Assembly: GCA_002737345.1 (NCBI GenBank) | Contig: NSIK01000004.1 | Location: 62,001 to 126,000 of the forward strand | Direction: 5' to 3' | Length of the DNA stretch: 64,000 nucleotides | From: Nitrospirota bacterium | GTDB taxonomy: Bacteria; Nitrospirota; Nitrospiria; Nitrospirales; Nitrospiraceae | Shown: one piece after another, positions 51,577 through 60,577 of the stretch | Layout: every line of letters starts with the position of its first letter | Position numbering within the stretch: the stretch's first letter is position 1 | The notes under the pieces: generated by a model | Told to the model about the DNA's origin: nothing | The model's input: only the letters and a program-made list of their open reading frames with translations | Databases searched by the model: none | Program-made: the position numbers and the translations under genes

Positions 51577-53324
51577 CTGTCACATTCTCCCATCACGATG
51601 TCGTACGTGCCGAAGATCGTGATGATGTCGGAAATCAAATAGCCCCGTGCCATATGATCGAAAGCCCCCATGTGTACGAACGACGGCGAGCGAATTTTCA
51701 TCCGGTAGGGACGGGGGCTGCCGTCGCTGACGATGAAGAAGCCCAGTTCGCCCTTCGGGGCTTCGGTCGCGCAGTAGGTCTCGGCCTTTGGCGGCTTGAT
51801 GCCCTGCGTATAAATAATGAAATGATGGATCAAGCTTTCCATGTCCCGCATGACCAACTCCTTGGGTGGCGGAATATATTGCGGCGCCTCGGCCATGATC
51901 GCTCCGGACGGCAGCTGATCGAGACATTGCGCGATGATCCTGGCGCTCTGCCCCATCTCTTCCATGCGGATCCAGTACCGGTCGTAAGTGTCGCCGTTTT
52001 TGCCGATCGGCACTTCCCAATCGACTTTGTCATAGACCCCGTAGGGCTCGGCTTTGCGGATATCATAGGCGACGCCAGACCCGCGCAGGACCGGCCCGGT
52101 GCAGCCGAAGTTGATCGCGTCCTCCGCCGAGAGCACGGCCACGTTCTTCGTGCGGCCAAGCCAGATGCGGTTCGAGGCGATGAGCGAATCGTATTCCTTG
52201 ACCTTCGCGGGGAAGGTGTCGAGGAAGGCTTTCATCTGTTGGACCAGTTCGGGGGTGAAGTCGCTGTCGACGCCGCCGATGCGATAGTAGTTCAGGGTCA
52301 GCCGGGCGCCGCAGAGCTTCTCGAACATGTCCAAGAGGATCTCTCGTTCCCGGAAGGTCCAGAAGAACACGGTCATCGCGCCGATATCGAGGGCCTGTGT
52401 GCCGAGCCAGAAGAGGTGCCCGATGATGCGTTGCATCTCCGCCACGATGGTGCGGATATATTCGGCCCGGACTGGCACGGTGATATCGAGGAGCTTTTCC
52501 ACGGACCGCACATAGGCATAGTTGTTGGCCATGGCGCAGACATAGTCGAGCCGGTCCGTATGGGGGATGATTTGCATGTAGGTTAGGCCCTCGGCCAGTT
52601 TCTCGACGCCCCGATGGAGGTAGCCGAGGTCCGGCGTGGCCTTGACGATCCGTTCGCCGTCCAACTCCAGTACGACCCGCAACACACCGTGGGTGCTGGG
52701 ATGTTGCGGTCCCATATTCAAGAGCAGTTCTTCTTTTCGCCGGGAGCTGGGCAGACCAGGCTCGGCGCGAAAGGCGTTCTTCTGTTCCTCGGGGATTTCG
52801 TTTTCCGGGATGTCGAGCAGGGCATCGTCCATTCTCGGGATGAAGTCGAATTCGCTGCGCCAGCCGCGTCCTTCGGTCGGGAAGTCTTTTCGCAGGGGAT
52901 AGCCTTCGGCATAGTCCTCCGGCATTAAAATGCGCCGGAGATCGGGATGGCCGGAGAAGCGAATGCCCATCATGTCGTAGACTTCGCGCTCCAGAAATTC
53001 GCCCCCCTTCCAGATGCTAGTGACCGACGCAATCGTCGGATCGTCCTCGGTGATGCGGGTCTTAAGCCGTAGACGTTGTCCAAGGGGGAGCGAATGGAGG
53101 TGGTAGACGACCTCGAATCGCAGTTGATCTTCGGGGTAGTCGACCGAGCAAATATCGGTGAGTTGGTCGAAGGCCGCTTCCGGCGCATCGTGCAAATAGC
53201 GCGCAAGGTCCAGTAAACGCGGGGCGGCCACGGAGAGAGAGGTCTCGGCACGTGCCGCGTCGATGTGGACTGCGAGGATCGCGTCCGGGAATTTGGCCTT
53301 GAGGTTGTCGAGTAGAACTTGCAT
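51573..53324 (-). CDS. nuoCD: NADH-quinone oxidoreductase fused subunits C and D
   Basis: A fusion of the 30-kDa (C) and 49-kDa (D) subunits. NuoC part: residues about 1-180 with VYHLHSLPLGQRLRLKTRI and EREVYDMMGIRFSGHPDLRRILMPEDYAEGYPLRKDFP. NuoD part: NMGPQHPSTHGVLRVVLELDGERI, LGYLHRGVEKLAEG, RIGGVDSDFTPE, and CTGPVLRGSGVAYDIRK, ending with GTYDIVMGECDR at the quinone site. CD fusion is also seen in enterobacteria and some other groups. ATG 53324 is used; the frame upstream is repeat sequence. Confidence 0.95.
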   Translation of the reverse strand: MQVLLDNLKAKFPDAILAVHIDAARAETSLSVAAPRLLDLARYLHDAPEAAFDQLTDICSVDYPEDQLRFEVVYHLHSLPLGQRLRLKTRITEDDPTIASVTSIWKGGEFLEREVYDMMGIRFSGHPDLRRILMPEDYAEGYPLRKDFPTEGRGWRSEFDFIPRMDDALLDIPENEIPEEQKNAFRAEPGLPSSRRKEELLLNMGPQHPSTHGVLRVVLELDGERIVKATPDLGYLHRGVEKLAEGLTYMQIIPHTDRLDYVCAMANNYAYVRSVEKLLDITVPVRAEYIRTIVAEMQRIIGHLFWLGTQALDIGAMTVFFWTFREREILLDMFEKLCGARLTLNYYRIGGVDSDFTPELVQQMKAFLDTFPAKVKEYDSLIASNRIWLGRTKNVAVLSAEDAINFGCTGPVLRGSGVAYDIRKAEPYGVYDKVDWEVPIGKNGDTYDRYWIRMEEMGQSARIIAQCLDQLPSGAIMAEAPQYIPPPKELVMRDMESLIHHFIIYTQGIKPPKAETYCATEAPKGELGFFIVSDGSPRPYRMKIRSPSFVHMGAFDHMARGYLISDIITIFGTYDIVMGECDR

Positions 53325-53330
53325 AGCCCC

Positions 53331-53403
53331 CGTTAAACGTGAAACGTGAGATGTGAAACACGCGAGGACTCGAGTTGGTTGTTCTTGCGGCTCACATAAC
53401 ACG
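53331..53403. repeat. AAACGTGAAACGT-type repeat between nuoB and nuoCD
   Basis: TTAAACGTGAAACGTGAGATG followed by GTGAAACACGCG, then GCTCACATAACACGTCACTTC at the nuoB end. It is the same word family as 50871-50960 and fills the whole intergenic gap. Confidence 0.55.
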
Positions 53404-53883
53404 TCACTTCACGAACACCTTTTCCCGCTGAATCTTTTCCTGCAACTTCAAGAGGCCGTCGAGCAAGGCTTCCGGACGGGGTGGGCAGCCCGGCACATAG
53501 ACATCGACGGGAATGATCTGATCGACGCCCTGGACCACGGCGTAACTGTTGTAGTGGTTACCGGAGGTGGCGCAGGAACCCATGGAAATGACGTAACGCG
53601 GTTCCGGCATCTGGTCATAGATGCGGCGAATCACCGGGGCCATCTTGCGCGTCACCGTACCAGCGATGATCATGAGATCCGACTGCCGCGGCGAGGCCCG
53701 GAAGACCCCTGCGCCGAATCGATCCAGGTCGTAGCGCGACGACACGCTCGCAATCATTTCGATGGCGCAGCAGGCCAGGCCGAACGTCATCGGCCACAAG
53801 GCCGACTTCCGCGACCAATTCACGACTGCATCCAGATTGGTCGTCAGAATATTTGCCTCAAACTGCCTTTCCAGAAAACTCAT
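53404..53883 (-). CDS. nuoB: NADH-quinone oxidoreductase subunit B
   Basis: NuoB holds the terminal cluster N2 that reduces quinone. The 159-residue protein has the ligands CC in [11 protein letters not shown] in [12 protein letters not shown] and C in [36 protein letters not shown] is the usual spacer. Its ATG overlaps the stop of the 43-residue gene (ATGA), so nuoB translation is coupled to that gene rather than to nuoA directly. Confidence 0.95.
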   Translation of the reverse strand: MSFLERQFEANILTTNLDAVVNWSRKSALWPMTFGLACCAIEMIASVSSRYDLDRFGAGVFRASPRQSDLMIIAGTVTRKMAPVIRRIYDQMPEPRYVISMGSCATSGNHYNSYAVVQGVDQIIPVDVYVPGCPPRPEALLDGLLKLQEKIQREKVFVK

Positions 53884-54011
53884 TTGATCTCCTCTACGCT
53901 CCTCAGTTGGAGGGGATTGTCGGGGTACTCTTCACTGCGCGCGTCGAACGAGGCCTTCTGAGGCGCGCGTTCCGCGAGCACGAAGGGCAACTCGACGGTC
54001 GCTTCACTCAT
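53880..54011 (-). CDS. Small 43-residue protein between nuoA and nuoB
   Basis: An uninterrupted small gene is coupled at both ends: its ATG at 54011 overlaps the nuoA stop (TGATG), and its TGA overlaps the nuoB start (ATGA). The product ([18 protein letters not shown], then [17 protein letters not shown], ending SVEEIK) is acidic and has no membrane segment. No family recognised. Half of it (53928-53984) is a degenerate copy of the palindromic coding-frame element seen in lolA, so it may have arisen by insertion and then been kept in frame to preserve coupling. Whether the peptide binds complex I or is only a translation bridge is unknown. Confidence 0.65.
   Translation of the reverse strand: MSEATVELPFVLAERAPQKASFDARSEEYPDNPLQLRSVEEIK
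53928..53984. repeat. Palindromic coding-frame element, degenerate copy 3
   Basis: Read on the minus strand, GTGCTCGCGGAACGCGC, CTCAGAAGGCCTCGTTCGA and CGCGCGCAGTGAAGAG line up with copies 1 and 2, with two single-base deletions relative to copy 1. The outer CTGAG arms are not clearly kept. It lies inside the small gene between nuoA and nuoB. Confidence 0.6.
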
Positions 54012-54382
54012 CAATCCCACTCCAACGCTCCCTTCTTCCAGGCGTACCAGAATCCGACCAGGAGGATGCCGAGAAACACGAGCATCTCAACGAGTCCCAG
54101 AAGGCCGAGCGACTGATAGCGGACAGCCCAGGGGATCATGAAAATGATCTCGATGTCGAAAATGACGAACAGCATCGCGATGACGTAGTAGCGCATCGGA
54201 AATTGAATGCGCGCGTCCGAGAACAACGGGCTGCCGCTCTCATAGGGGGCCAGCTTGGCTCGATAGGGGCGGCTCGGGCGGACCAGCCAGCTGGCGCCAA
54301 GCCCGACAGCGCCAAAGACAATGGCAATGCCGATGAAGAGGAGGATCGGCAGATAGTTTTCGGGAATGGCGGTGTTGCCCAT
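54011..54382 (-). CDS. nuoA: NADH-quinone oxidoreductase subunit A
   Basis: A 123-residue protein with three membrane segments. Conserved parts are the loop YESGSPLFSDARIQFPMRYYVIAMLFVIFDIEIIFMIPWAV, with the acidic residues lining the quinone entry, and a last helix GLVEMLVFLGILLVGFWYAWKKG. It is the first structural nuo gene. It lies 54 bp downstream of the MidA-type gene on the same strand, with a repeat in between, and overlaps the small gene downstream. Confidence 0.95.
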   Translation of the reverse strand: MGNTAIPENYLPILLFIGIAIVFGAVGLGASWLVRPSRPYRAKLAPYESGSPLFSDARIQFPMRYYVIAMLFVIFDIEIIFMIPWAVRYQSLGLLGLVEMLVFLGILLVGFWYAWKKGALEWD

Positions 54383-54395
54383 GTTTCAATCAGCC

Positions 54396-54455
54396 AAAAC
54401 GTTAAAAAATCCGAACGTCTTCAAGTCGAAAGACGTTATGACGTGAGGACGTGCG
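54396..54455. repeat. ACGTC/GTCGAAAG repeat at the midA-nuoA junction
   Basis: AAAACGTTAAAAAATCCGAA, CGTCTTCAAGTCGAAAGACG and TATGACGTGAGGACGTGCGA form several short complementary words. It is the same family as 8200-8271 and 29826-29895. It encodes the last residues (HVLTS) and stop codon of the MidA-type protein. Confidence 0.6.
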
Positions 54456-55626
54456 ACTCCCTCTGAGTCAGCGCCGCACCGAAAAACGGTTTAAACTTCA
54501 AGCCGTCGAGATCTGGTTTCTCGATTCCTCGATGTTGGATCAGAATTTTGAAGGTCCGTCCCATCCCGTCCGGTTTGAGGAGATGGATGGCCGCGCCAAA
54601 CTCCGAACCTTCCGGATCGAGCTGGCCGATCATCTCTTCCACGCCGAGCCCCATCAGAAAACTCATCTGATTGGTGAAGCCGGTCACGTTCAAGCCAGCT
54701 GCTGCTCCGACTGTGGCCAGGCCGGTGAAGTCCACATGAGCCGTCATGTCCTGCTGTCCGATCCGCTGATAGGGCACGTCGCCGGTCAGTTGCTGGTAGT
54801 AGCAGAGGAACGTGCCGTTCTTCCGTTCCGGTCCGTAGAGATCCTGCGCCGTATGGCCATAGTCGATGGTCATTACGAATCCGCGATCGATCCGCTGCGC
54901 GACTTGTTCCATCCATTCCAGGGCTAGGAGGTTCAGTTCGGTTTTGTATCCCTCCGGCCAGGTCTGATTCAGTCGTTGGAGATAGTGGCCGAGCGCCGGG
55001 GTGGAGAGGGGCTGCAGGCATTCCTCAAAGTGCCCATCCCGATAGTCCACGAAGAGTTCTTGCGCCTGACCGCCGATCATTTGAATGCGATGAACCGGAA
55101 AGGCATCCACGAGTTCATTGCTAAAGAACAGGCCGGTCACGCTCTGGGGGCCGAGGGCGTCCAATCCTTCGACCCAGGTCACAAGCCCTGGCTGATTCAG
55201 CCAAGGAGCCAGGTTCTGTCGCTGGAGTGCCTGCATGGCGGGGCTTCGCTCGATCAGGACATAGCGCACCCGTGAGGAAAAGTCGTCCTGCCTGGCATGG
55301 ATCGCCGCCAGGCAATCTCTGGCGAGCAGGCCCTTGCCCGCGCCCATTTCGATGATCGTGAAGGGAGTGGGGCGGCCTAATAGTTCGTCCATTTGCCTGG
55401 CTTGTTCGGCAATGGTGCGGCCGAGGATCGGATGCACATCGGAGCTGGTGTAGAAATCGCCGGCCCAGCCGATGCGCTCAGCCTGCGCCCCGTCCGGTTG
55501 GCGCATGTAATAGCCATATTGGGGATGGTAGAGGGCCAGTTCCATGAAACGGACGAAGGGAATCGGTCCGTTCTGGGTGATCTCGGACGAAATCGCAGCG
55601 ATGAGTTCAGGATGTCCTAACGACAC
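54436..55626 (-). CDS. MidA/NDUFAF7-family class I SAM methyltransferase (COG1565)
   Basis: The 396-residue protein shows the COG1565 pattern: GPIPFVRFMELALYHPQYGYY, GWAGDFYTSSDVHPILGRTIAEQ, the SAM motif IIEMGAGKGLLARDCL, LFFSNELVDAFPVHRIQ, MTIDYGHTAQDLYG and a C-terminal FKILIQHRG. The mitochondrial homologue NDUFAF7 dimethylates an arginine on the NuoD-equivalent subunit NDUFS2 during complex I assembly. Position directly upstream of nuoA on the same strand makes the same role here likely, though it is inferred. GTG at 55626 is chosen because AAGGAG lies 7 nt before it; a longer frame to 55671 lacks that. The extreme C-terminus is repeat-encoded. Confidence 0.85.
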   Translation of the reverse strand: MSLGHPELIAAISSEITQNGPIPFVRFMELALYHPQYGYYMRQPDGAQAERIGWAGDFYTSSDVHPILGRTIAEQARQMDELLGRPTPFTIIEMGAGKGLLARDCLAAIHARQDDFSSRVRYVLIERSPAMQALQRQNLAPWLNQPGLVTWVEGLDALGPQSVTGLFFSNELVDAFPVHRIQMIGGQAQELFVDYRDGHFEECLQPLSTPALGHYLQRLNQTWPEGYKTELNLLALEWMEQVAQRIDRGFVMTIDYGHTAQDLYGPERKNGTFLCYYQQLTGDVPYQRIGQQDMTAHVDFTGLATVGAAAGLNVTGFTNQMSFLMGLGVEEMIGQLDPEGSEFGAAIHLLKPDGMGRTFKILIQHRGIEKPDLDGLKFKPFFGAALTQRESHVLTS

Positions 55627-55708
55627 AGAGAAACTCCTTCGTCTTCGGCAAGGCTCACGCAGGAACGTCAAAGATTATGGGCTACCGCACCCATCCATTT
55701 GGCGGCCT

Positions 55709-55731
55709 AAAAGAGGCGTAGATTAGCCTCG
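55709..55731 (-). terminator. Short hairpin with T-run, minus strand
   Basis: On the minus strand GAGGC-TAATCTAC-GCCTC is followed by TTTT. The stem is only 5-6 bp, so it would be weak. It lies downstream of secA and could end that transcript before the midA-nuo operon. Confidence 0.35.
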
Positions 55732-56010
55732 TGGTCGCCGCTAAGTCAAGGCGAAGAACATTGGAAACTCAGGCAAATATCGCCGTTTGCGGCCTCGCCA
55801 TAGCCCGATTGTACTTTCCTCCTCCCAGCTCGGCTTGAAGGGATGCGGTGAGGGGTTCGGCATGGCGTCTGCCCTATCGTAATGGGCGTTGCCGGCCACG
55901 CACGACGGCATTGTGCCGCTTCGGCGCAGTTTTAGTCGGCTGAGGAAAACCTCGATGCATGCCCAAAAACGGCCGACATGCTCCGAGTGGCATAGTGGCT
56001 TGACCAACCA

Positions 56011-56132
56011 CAGGATGCTCAAAAATTTCGGCCGGCAAAGCCGCAGCAAGCGAAGAGGCGAGGCGTACAGGTTTGTACGTTGAGCCTCTTCCTGAAGCGA
56101 GAACGCGGCTGGAGGACTTTTGCCGCATCCTG
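56011..56132. repeat. Large palindromic intergenic element with terminal CAGGATGC/GCATCCTG
   Basis: The terminal arms CAGGATGC (56011-56018) and GCATCCTG (56125-56132) are perfect complements. The centre GAAGAGGCGAGGCGTAC (56052-56068) pairs with GTACGTTGAGCCTCTTC (56075-56091) around a 6-nt loop. Between them GCCGCAGC and GCGGCTGG add further pairing. The 122-bp unit folds into one long hairpin. I recall similar REP-like elements being common in Nitrospira genomes, which would need a search to confirm. Confidence 0.7.
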
Positions 56133-56233
56133 CTGGAGTCGTGCGTGTGAGGGGTGATGTGGGTCAGTAGCAGTGGAAGCTCGTCGCATCATGACGACGC
56201 CGAAGGTCCACGCCCTTTGTCAGCCGAGCCTCT

Positions 56234-58951
56234 TCACGTTCCGTGGCATTTCTTGTATTTCTTGCCCGATCCACAATGGCAGGGGTCGTTGCGGCCGACT
56301 TTGTCGTGGTTGTGCTGAACCGTCTGGGGGGCGATTGGTTCTTCTCCACGATTGAGAATGAGCGCCGGTTGGGGGCGAGAGATGACTGGCGGCGGCTGGG
56401 GGCTCGGTTGCCCCTCGTTCCGGACTGCCTGCACATGGAAGAGCCGGTCGAGCGCATCGGCTTTGACCCGTTCCATCATGCCGGCAAAAAGGTCGTAGCC
56501 TTCGCGCTTGTACTCAATGAGCGGATCTTTCTGCCCGTAGCCGCGCAAGCCGATTCCGTCGCGCAGGTGGTCCATCCCGAGGAGATGGTCTTTCCAATGG
56601 TGATCGATGACCTGGAGCATAAAGTTCTTTTCCAGGAAACGCATCAAGTCCGAGCCCAGCTCCTGCTCTCTCTTGTCATAGGTGTCGCGCACCTGCGTCC
56701 GCAGGTCTTCGACTAAGGCATCTCGCCCCATGGTGCGAAGAGATTCGGCCCCGTCGTCTTTGCCCTGAGTGAGGTCGAGCCCGAACTGGCTATGCATGAG
56801 CTCCGCAAGCCCTTTAATGTCCCATTCTTCTGGGTATTGTTCCGCGGGACAATAGATGTTCAGGGCGGAGTCCACCAGGCCGTCCATCATGTCGCGCAAG
56901 TCATCTTTCAGATTCGTCCCGCCCAGGACGGCGCGGCGGTGCCGGTAGATCACCTCGCGCTGTTTGTTCATGACGTCGTCGTATTCCAGCAGCTGTTTCC
57001 GGATTTCGAAGTTGTGGGCCTCGACCTTCTTCTGGGCGTTGGCGATGGCCCTGGTGACCATGCCATGTTCGATCGGGACGCCTTCTTCCATGCCGAGTTT
57101 GAGCATGAGCTGGGAAACCCGCTCGGAGGCGAAGATGCGCATCAGGTCGTCTTCCAACGACAGGTAGAAGCGTGAGGAACCTGGGTCGCCCTGGCGACCG
57201 GCGCGGCCGCGGAGCTGGTTGTCGATCCGGCGGCTTTCGTGGCGCTCGGTCCCGAGAATGTGGAGTCCGCCGGCTTCAATGACCTCTCGTTTGTCCTTCT
57301 CGCAGTCGGACCCGATTTCTTCGAAGAGCTCCTGTCTGCGGGTATCGGGCATGTTCTCTTCCCGGTACAGGATCTGTTTGAACATGAAGTCGGGGTTGCC
57401 GCCGAGGAGAATGTCGGTGCCGCGCCCCGCCATGTTCGTGGCGATGGTGACGGCGCCCTTGCGGCCGGCCTGGGCGATGATTTCGGCTTCCCGCTCATGT
57501 TGCTTGGCGTTGAGGACATTGTGCTTGACGCCGTTCCGGCTCAAAAAGCCGGCAAGTCGTTCCGATTTTTCGATGGAAATTGTGCCGACCAGGACTGGCT
57601 GGCCGCGCTGGTGGCAGTCTTTGATGTCTTCGACGATCGCGGCAAACTTTTCTTTTTCGGTCCGGTAGACGACATCGGCGTAATCCACTCGGACCATGTT
57701 GCGGTTGGTCGGAACCACGTTGACGTCGAGGTTGTAGATCTTGGCGAACTCCGCCGCTTCCGTGTCCGCCGTGCCGGTCATGCCGCCGAGCTTCTTGTAC
57801 ATCCGGAAATAGTTCTGGAAGGTGACCGAGGCCAGTGTTTGATTTTCGTTGGCGATCTTCACGCCTTCTTTGGCTTCGACGGCCTGGTGCAGCCCGTCGC
57901 TCCAGCGGCGGCCTGGCATGAGCCGCCCGGTGAATTCGTCCACGATGATGACTTCGCCGTCTTTTACGACATAGTCTACATCTCGCTTGTAGAGAGCATA
58001 AGCCTGGAGCGCTTTGACGACGTGGTGGACGAGGTCCATATGGTCGGGATCGTAGAGGTTGTCCACGTCGAGCAGTTTCTCGACCCGGACGTTGCCCTCT
58101 TCGGTGAGGGATGCCGTTTTCGTTTTTTCCTCGACCGTGTAGTCGTGCTCCGGCTTCAGCTGCGGGATGATCGCGTTGATGCGGTAATAGAGATCGGTTG
58201 TTTCGTCCGTCGGACCGGAGATGATTAAGGGGGTGCGGGCCTCGTCGATGAGGATGCTGTCCACTTCGTCCACAATGGCGAAGTTCAGCTCGCGCTGCAC
58301 GCATTGGGCCAAATCGGTGACGACCAGGTTGTCGCGGAGGTAATCGAATCCGTACTCGTTGTTAGTGCCGTAGGTGATGTCGGCGCGATAGGCTTCAGGC
58401 CTGGTGCAGGGGCGGAGAGCCTGGAGCCGCTTGTCGGACGCGTCATAGGCCGGATCGAAGAAAAAAGAGGCGTCATGTTGGATGATGCCCACCGAGAGTC
58501 CCAGCGCGTGGTAGAGGATGCTCATCCATTGCGCATCGCGCTTGGCCAGGTAGTCGTTCACCGTGATGAGGTGCACCCCCTTCCCTTCGAGCGCATTCAG
58601 GTAGACTGGCAGCGTGGCCACCAGAGTTTTCCCTTCACCGGTCTTCATTTCGGAGATGCGGCCTCGGTGCAGGATGATGCCGCCGATCAACTGCACATCG
58701 AAATGGCGCATATGCAGTTTACGGCGGGACATTTCGCGACAGACGGCGAAGGCCTCCGGCAGAATGTCGTCCAGCGTTTCGCCGGCTTCAAGGCGCTTCT
58801 TGAACTCCTGGGTCTTGTCGGCGAGTGCCTGGTCGGAGAGAGGCGTCAGGCTTGATTCCAGGCTATTGATCTGCTCCAAAATTGGACGCAGCACCTTGAT
58901 TTCACGATCGTTTTTGCTGCCAAAGAGGAGGTTCAGTAGTTGCGTGACCAT
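56234..58951 (-). CDS. secA: Protein translocase ATPase SecA
   Basis: SecA drives proteins through SecYEG. The 905-residue protein has Walker [15 protein letters not shown], the DEAD-like [39 protein letters not shown], and [26 protein letters not shown]. The C-terminus keeps the zinc-binding SEC-C tail ([14 protein letters not shown]), which binds SecB and lipids. Length is normal. It is monocistronic here, with an ATG at 58951. Confidence 0.95.
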   Translation of the reverse strand: MVTQLLNLLFGSKNDREIKVLRPILEQINSLESSLTPLSDQALADKTQEFKKRLEAGETLDDILPEAFAVCREMSRRKLHMRHFDVQLIGGIILHRGRISEMKTGEGKTLVATLPVYLNALEGKGVHLITVNDYLAKRDAQWMSILYHALGLSVGIIQHDASFFFDPAYDASDKRLQALRPCTRPEAYRADITYGTNNEYGFDYLRDNLVVTDLAQCVQRELNFAIVDEVDSILIDEARTPLIISGPTDETTDLYYRINAIIPQLKPEHDYTVEEKTKTASLTEEGNVRVEKLLDVDNLYDPDHMDLVHHVVKALQAYALYKRDVDYVVKDGEVIIVDEFTGRLMPGRRWSDGLHQAVEAKEGVKIANENQTLASVTFQNYFRMYKKLGGMTGTADTEAAEFAKIYNLDVNVVPTNRNMVRVDYADVVYRTEKEKFAAIVEDIKDCHQRGQPVLVGTISIEKSERLAGFLSRNGVKHNVLNAKQHEREAEIIAQAGRKGAVTIATNMAGRGTDILLGGNPDFMFKQILYREENMPDTRRQELFEEIGSDCEKDKREVIEAGGLHILGTERHESRRIDNQLRGRAGRQGDPGSSRFYLSLEDDLMRIFASERVSQLMLKLGMEEGVPIEHGMVTRAIANAQKKVEAHNFEIRKQLLEYDDVMNKQREVIYRHRRAVLGGTNLKDDLRDMMDGLVDSALNIYCPAEQYPEEWDIKGLAELMHSQFGLDLTQGKDDGAESLRTMGRDALVEDLRTQVRDTYDKREQELGSDLMRFLEKNFMLQVIDHHWKDHLLGMDHLRDGIGLRGYGQKDPLIEYKREGYDLFAGMMERVKADALDRLFHVQAVRNEGQPSPQPPPVISRPQPALILNRGEEPIAPQTVQHNHDKVGRNDPCHCGSGKKYKKCHGT

Positions 58952-59121
58952 AGTGCTCTCGTTCGAAACGGATGCCGATGTCTTAGAAAGGAATCCACCC
59001 AGTATACAGGATCTTTTTCGTGAATCCTATAATAAGCAGCAGGCGCTAGCGCCGGGGCCTTGGCTTGACAGGTCCTGAGACGGTCCATTAGCATTCACTG
59101 AGTCACATGGGTCGTGTATTG

Positions 59122-59427
59122 ATGAACCACAGAGTCCTTAAATTCGTTTCGATCGTGCTGGTCTGTTGCGTCTTCTCCGTCGGCGGATTGGCGCAGGCTC
59201 AGTCGGTCGAGCATGCCGGACACCATGCCCATCACCAGGCTGCGACCCATGGCACCGTGCTCTGCTCCTGGATGTGCGCCGCCGGGACGTTGTTCGACAG
59301 CGCGGTGGTTCCGTTTCACGCCGAACTCAGTCTGATTGCGCTCGGCACACTTCCCGATGTGGCTCAGCCCTCGAGTGAGCTGTGCCAGCCTTCTTCCTGC
59401 CGTGCCCCTCCCTCGTTCTCTCTGTAG
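59122..59427 (+). CDS. His-rich secreted peptide, paralogue 1
   Basis: A protein of about 101 residues with a signal peptide (FVSIVLVCCVFSVGGLAQAQ) and a His-rich mature start (EHAGHHAHHQAATHG) followed by LCSWMCAAG. The C-terminal part has two more Cys (ELCQPSSC). The same HAHH-x-AATHxTxLCSWxCAAG signature recurs in the gene at 60578-60889, so the two are paralogues. His and Cys clusters suggest periplasmic metal binding, copper being the likeliest, but that is inference. ATG 59122 is preferred over 59107, since the signal peptide starts there. It is followed by a dead barrel gene. Confidence 0.65.
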   Translation: MNHRVLKFVSIVLVCCVFSVGGLAQAQSVEHAGHHAHHQAATHGTVLCSWMCAAGTLFDSAVVPFHAELSLIALGTLPDVAQPSSELCQPSSCRAPPSFSL

Positions 59428-59535
59428 TCTTCGTTGCCCATCAGCTTGTAGAGCCCCGTTTTTCACACGATCCATCGAGTGGATTGTCTGACGACGGATT
59501 GGCACGATAGAGAGAGAGAAGGGACCAGCATCATC

Positions 59536-59998
59536 ATGATTGAGGCACGATTTATTCTCGAGTTTGTTGTCGGTTGCGCCACAGTCTTTTTCTCATGGTT
59601 CGGCGCGCCGCCAGCTCAGGCCTCGTCCCGAGCGAGTCGCTCTCGTGGTTGGTGCCCGTCAATCAGTTCAACTATCGCTACATGTCGCATGATTTGTTCA
59701 GCGGGTCGCTTTCGCAATCATTGACTGCAAATGACATGAGGTTTCCCGGTGAGGCAACTGTACTGGATCCGACTATCAAGAACCGCGCCGTTCCAACGGC
59801 CGGCTCAACCTATTTCGCCTATTCGCCAGGATTCCAAATCGGGCTAGGGGAATTGGTTAAGTCGTCGTTGACTGACGGGGCTCCGCCCATTTCTACGCGC
59901 AAATTCCGATAGTGCGCGACTTTAATAGAGGACTGACGCAGGGCACGAGTTTTATCGTCGGGATGACAAAGTCGTTTCAGTTGGTGAAACTGTCGTGA
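59536..59998 (+). pseudogene. Decayed copy of the outer-membrane barrel gene
   Basis: The region begins with a start codon and signal-like sequence (MIEARFILEFVVGCATVFFSW), then shifts frame into VPVNQFNYRYMSHDLF and IKNRAVPTAGSTYFAYSPGFQ, and shifts again into HFYAQIPIVRDFNRGLTQGT and VGMTKSFQLVKLS. These segments align with LNYRYMAHD, VNRAVPNSGSSW, YFYSQVPLMRDANNNLAQGM and FGVTKFFQLSGKS at the end of the intact barrel protein at 61003-62043. Most of the gene between the signal and the last 100 residues is deleted. It indicates an earlier duplication of the His-rich peptide and barrel pair. Confidence 0.75.
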
Positions 59999-60031
59999 CC
60001 GAGACGCTTCAAAAAAAACGGGGAGACGACG

Positions 60032-60571
60032 ATGAGAAGAGCCATTGGTGGGGTTAGTGTTCTGGTTGCCATACTCGGACTCTTTGTATTCGAGGGATGG
60101 GGCATGGGCTCGCGCGTCCCCTCGGTCGGGAGGCAGGCGGACGATTTTCGCTTAGTCGATCTGGACGGCAGCCCCCAGAGCCTCAGCCAGTATCGCGGCA
60201 AGATCGTGTTGCTGAACTTCTGGGCCACCTGGTGCAAGCCCTGCACGACCGAAATGCCGGCCATGCAAGCTAGCCTCGACAAGCTTCGCGACAAAGGGTT
60301 TGTGGTGCTTGCGATCAATGAGCTGGAAGATGAAGCGAAAGTGCGCGAGCACGTCAAGCAGAACGGCCATACGTTTCCAGTCCTCATGGATCGCGAGAAC
60401 AAGGTCGCCAACCAGTTCGGGGTGTTCGGGCTGCCAGTCAGTGTGTTTATCGATCAACAAGGCCGAGTGCAGGAGTACATCAAAGGTGGCTTGCTTACCG
60501 AGAAGCTCATCGAGGATATCGTCGCAAAAATTCAGAAACAGGAGCTGGTGAAAGCCGCGTTGCTCCGGTAA
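60032..60571 (+). CDS. TlpA/ResA-like periplasmic thiol-disulfide oxidoreductase
   Basis: The 179-residue protein has an N-terminal membrane or signal segment (RRAIGGVSVLVAILGLFVFEGWGMG) and a thioredoxin fold with active site WATWCKPC and FGVFGLPVSVFID (cis-Pro). ResA/TlpA proteins keep periplasmic cysteines reduced, for example for cytochrome c or copper-site maturation. GGGGAG lies 9 nt before the ATG. It is followed 6 nt later by the second His-rich peptide gene, whose CSWLCAAG cysteines are a natural candidate substrate. Confidence 0.85.
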   Translation: MRRAIGGVSVLVAILGLFVFEGWGMGSRVPSVGRQADDFRLVDLDGSPQSLSQYRGKIVLLNFWATWCKPCTTEMPAMQASLDKLRDKGFVVLAINELEDEAKVREHVKQNGHTFPVLMDRENKVANQFGVFGLPVSVFIDQQGRVQEYIKGGLLTEKLIEDIVAKIQKQELVKAALLR

Positions 60572-60577
60572 GAATCG

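Larger units (their letters stand above)
55627..56233. other. Intergenic region between secA and the nuo cluster
   Basis: About 600 bp with no convincing gene. A minus-strand frame of about 100 codons (55741-56049) has no domain, no ribosome binding site and crosses the repeat. The region holds a short terminator-like hairpin (55709-55731) and the large palindromic element at 56011-56132. The promoter for the midA-nuo unit is presumably at 55640-55700 but no clear -35/-10 pair is seen. Confidence 0.5.

Noticed and set aside
55741-56049. A 102-codon minus-strand frame between secA and midA
   Set aside because: No ribosome binding site, no domain, and its 5' part lies in the palindromic element.
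57239-58228. A 329-codon plus-strand frame antisense to secA
   Set aside because: It lies wholly opposite a secure secA gene. The translation is Val/Phe/Asp rich without any domain, as expected from an antisense shadow of high-G+C coding sequence.
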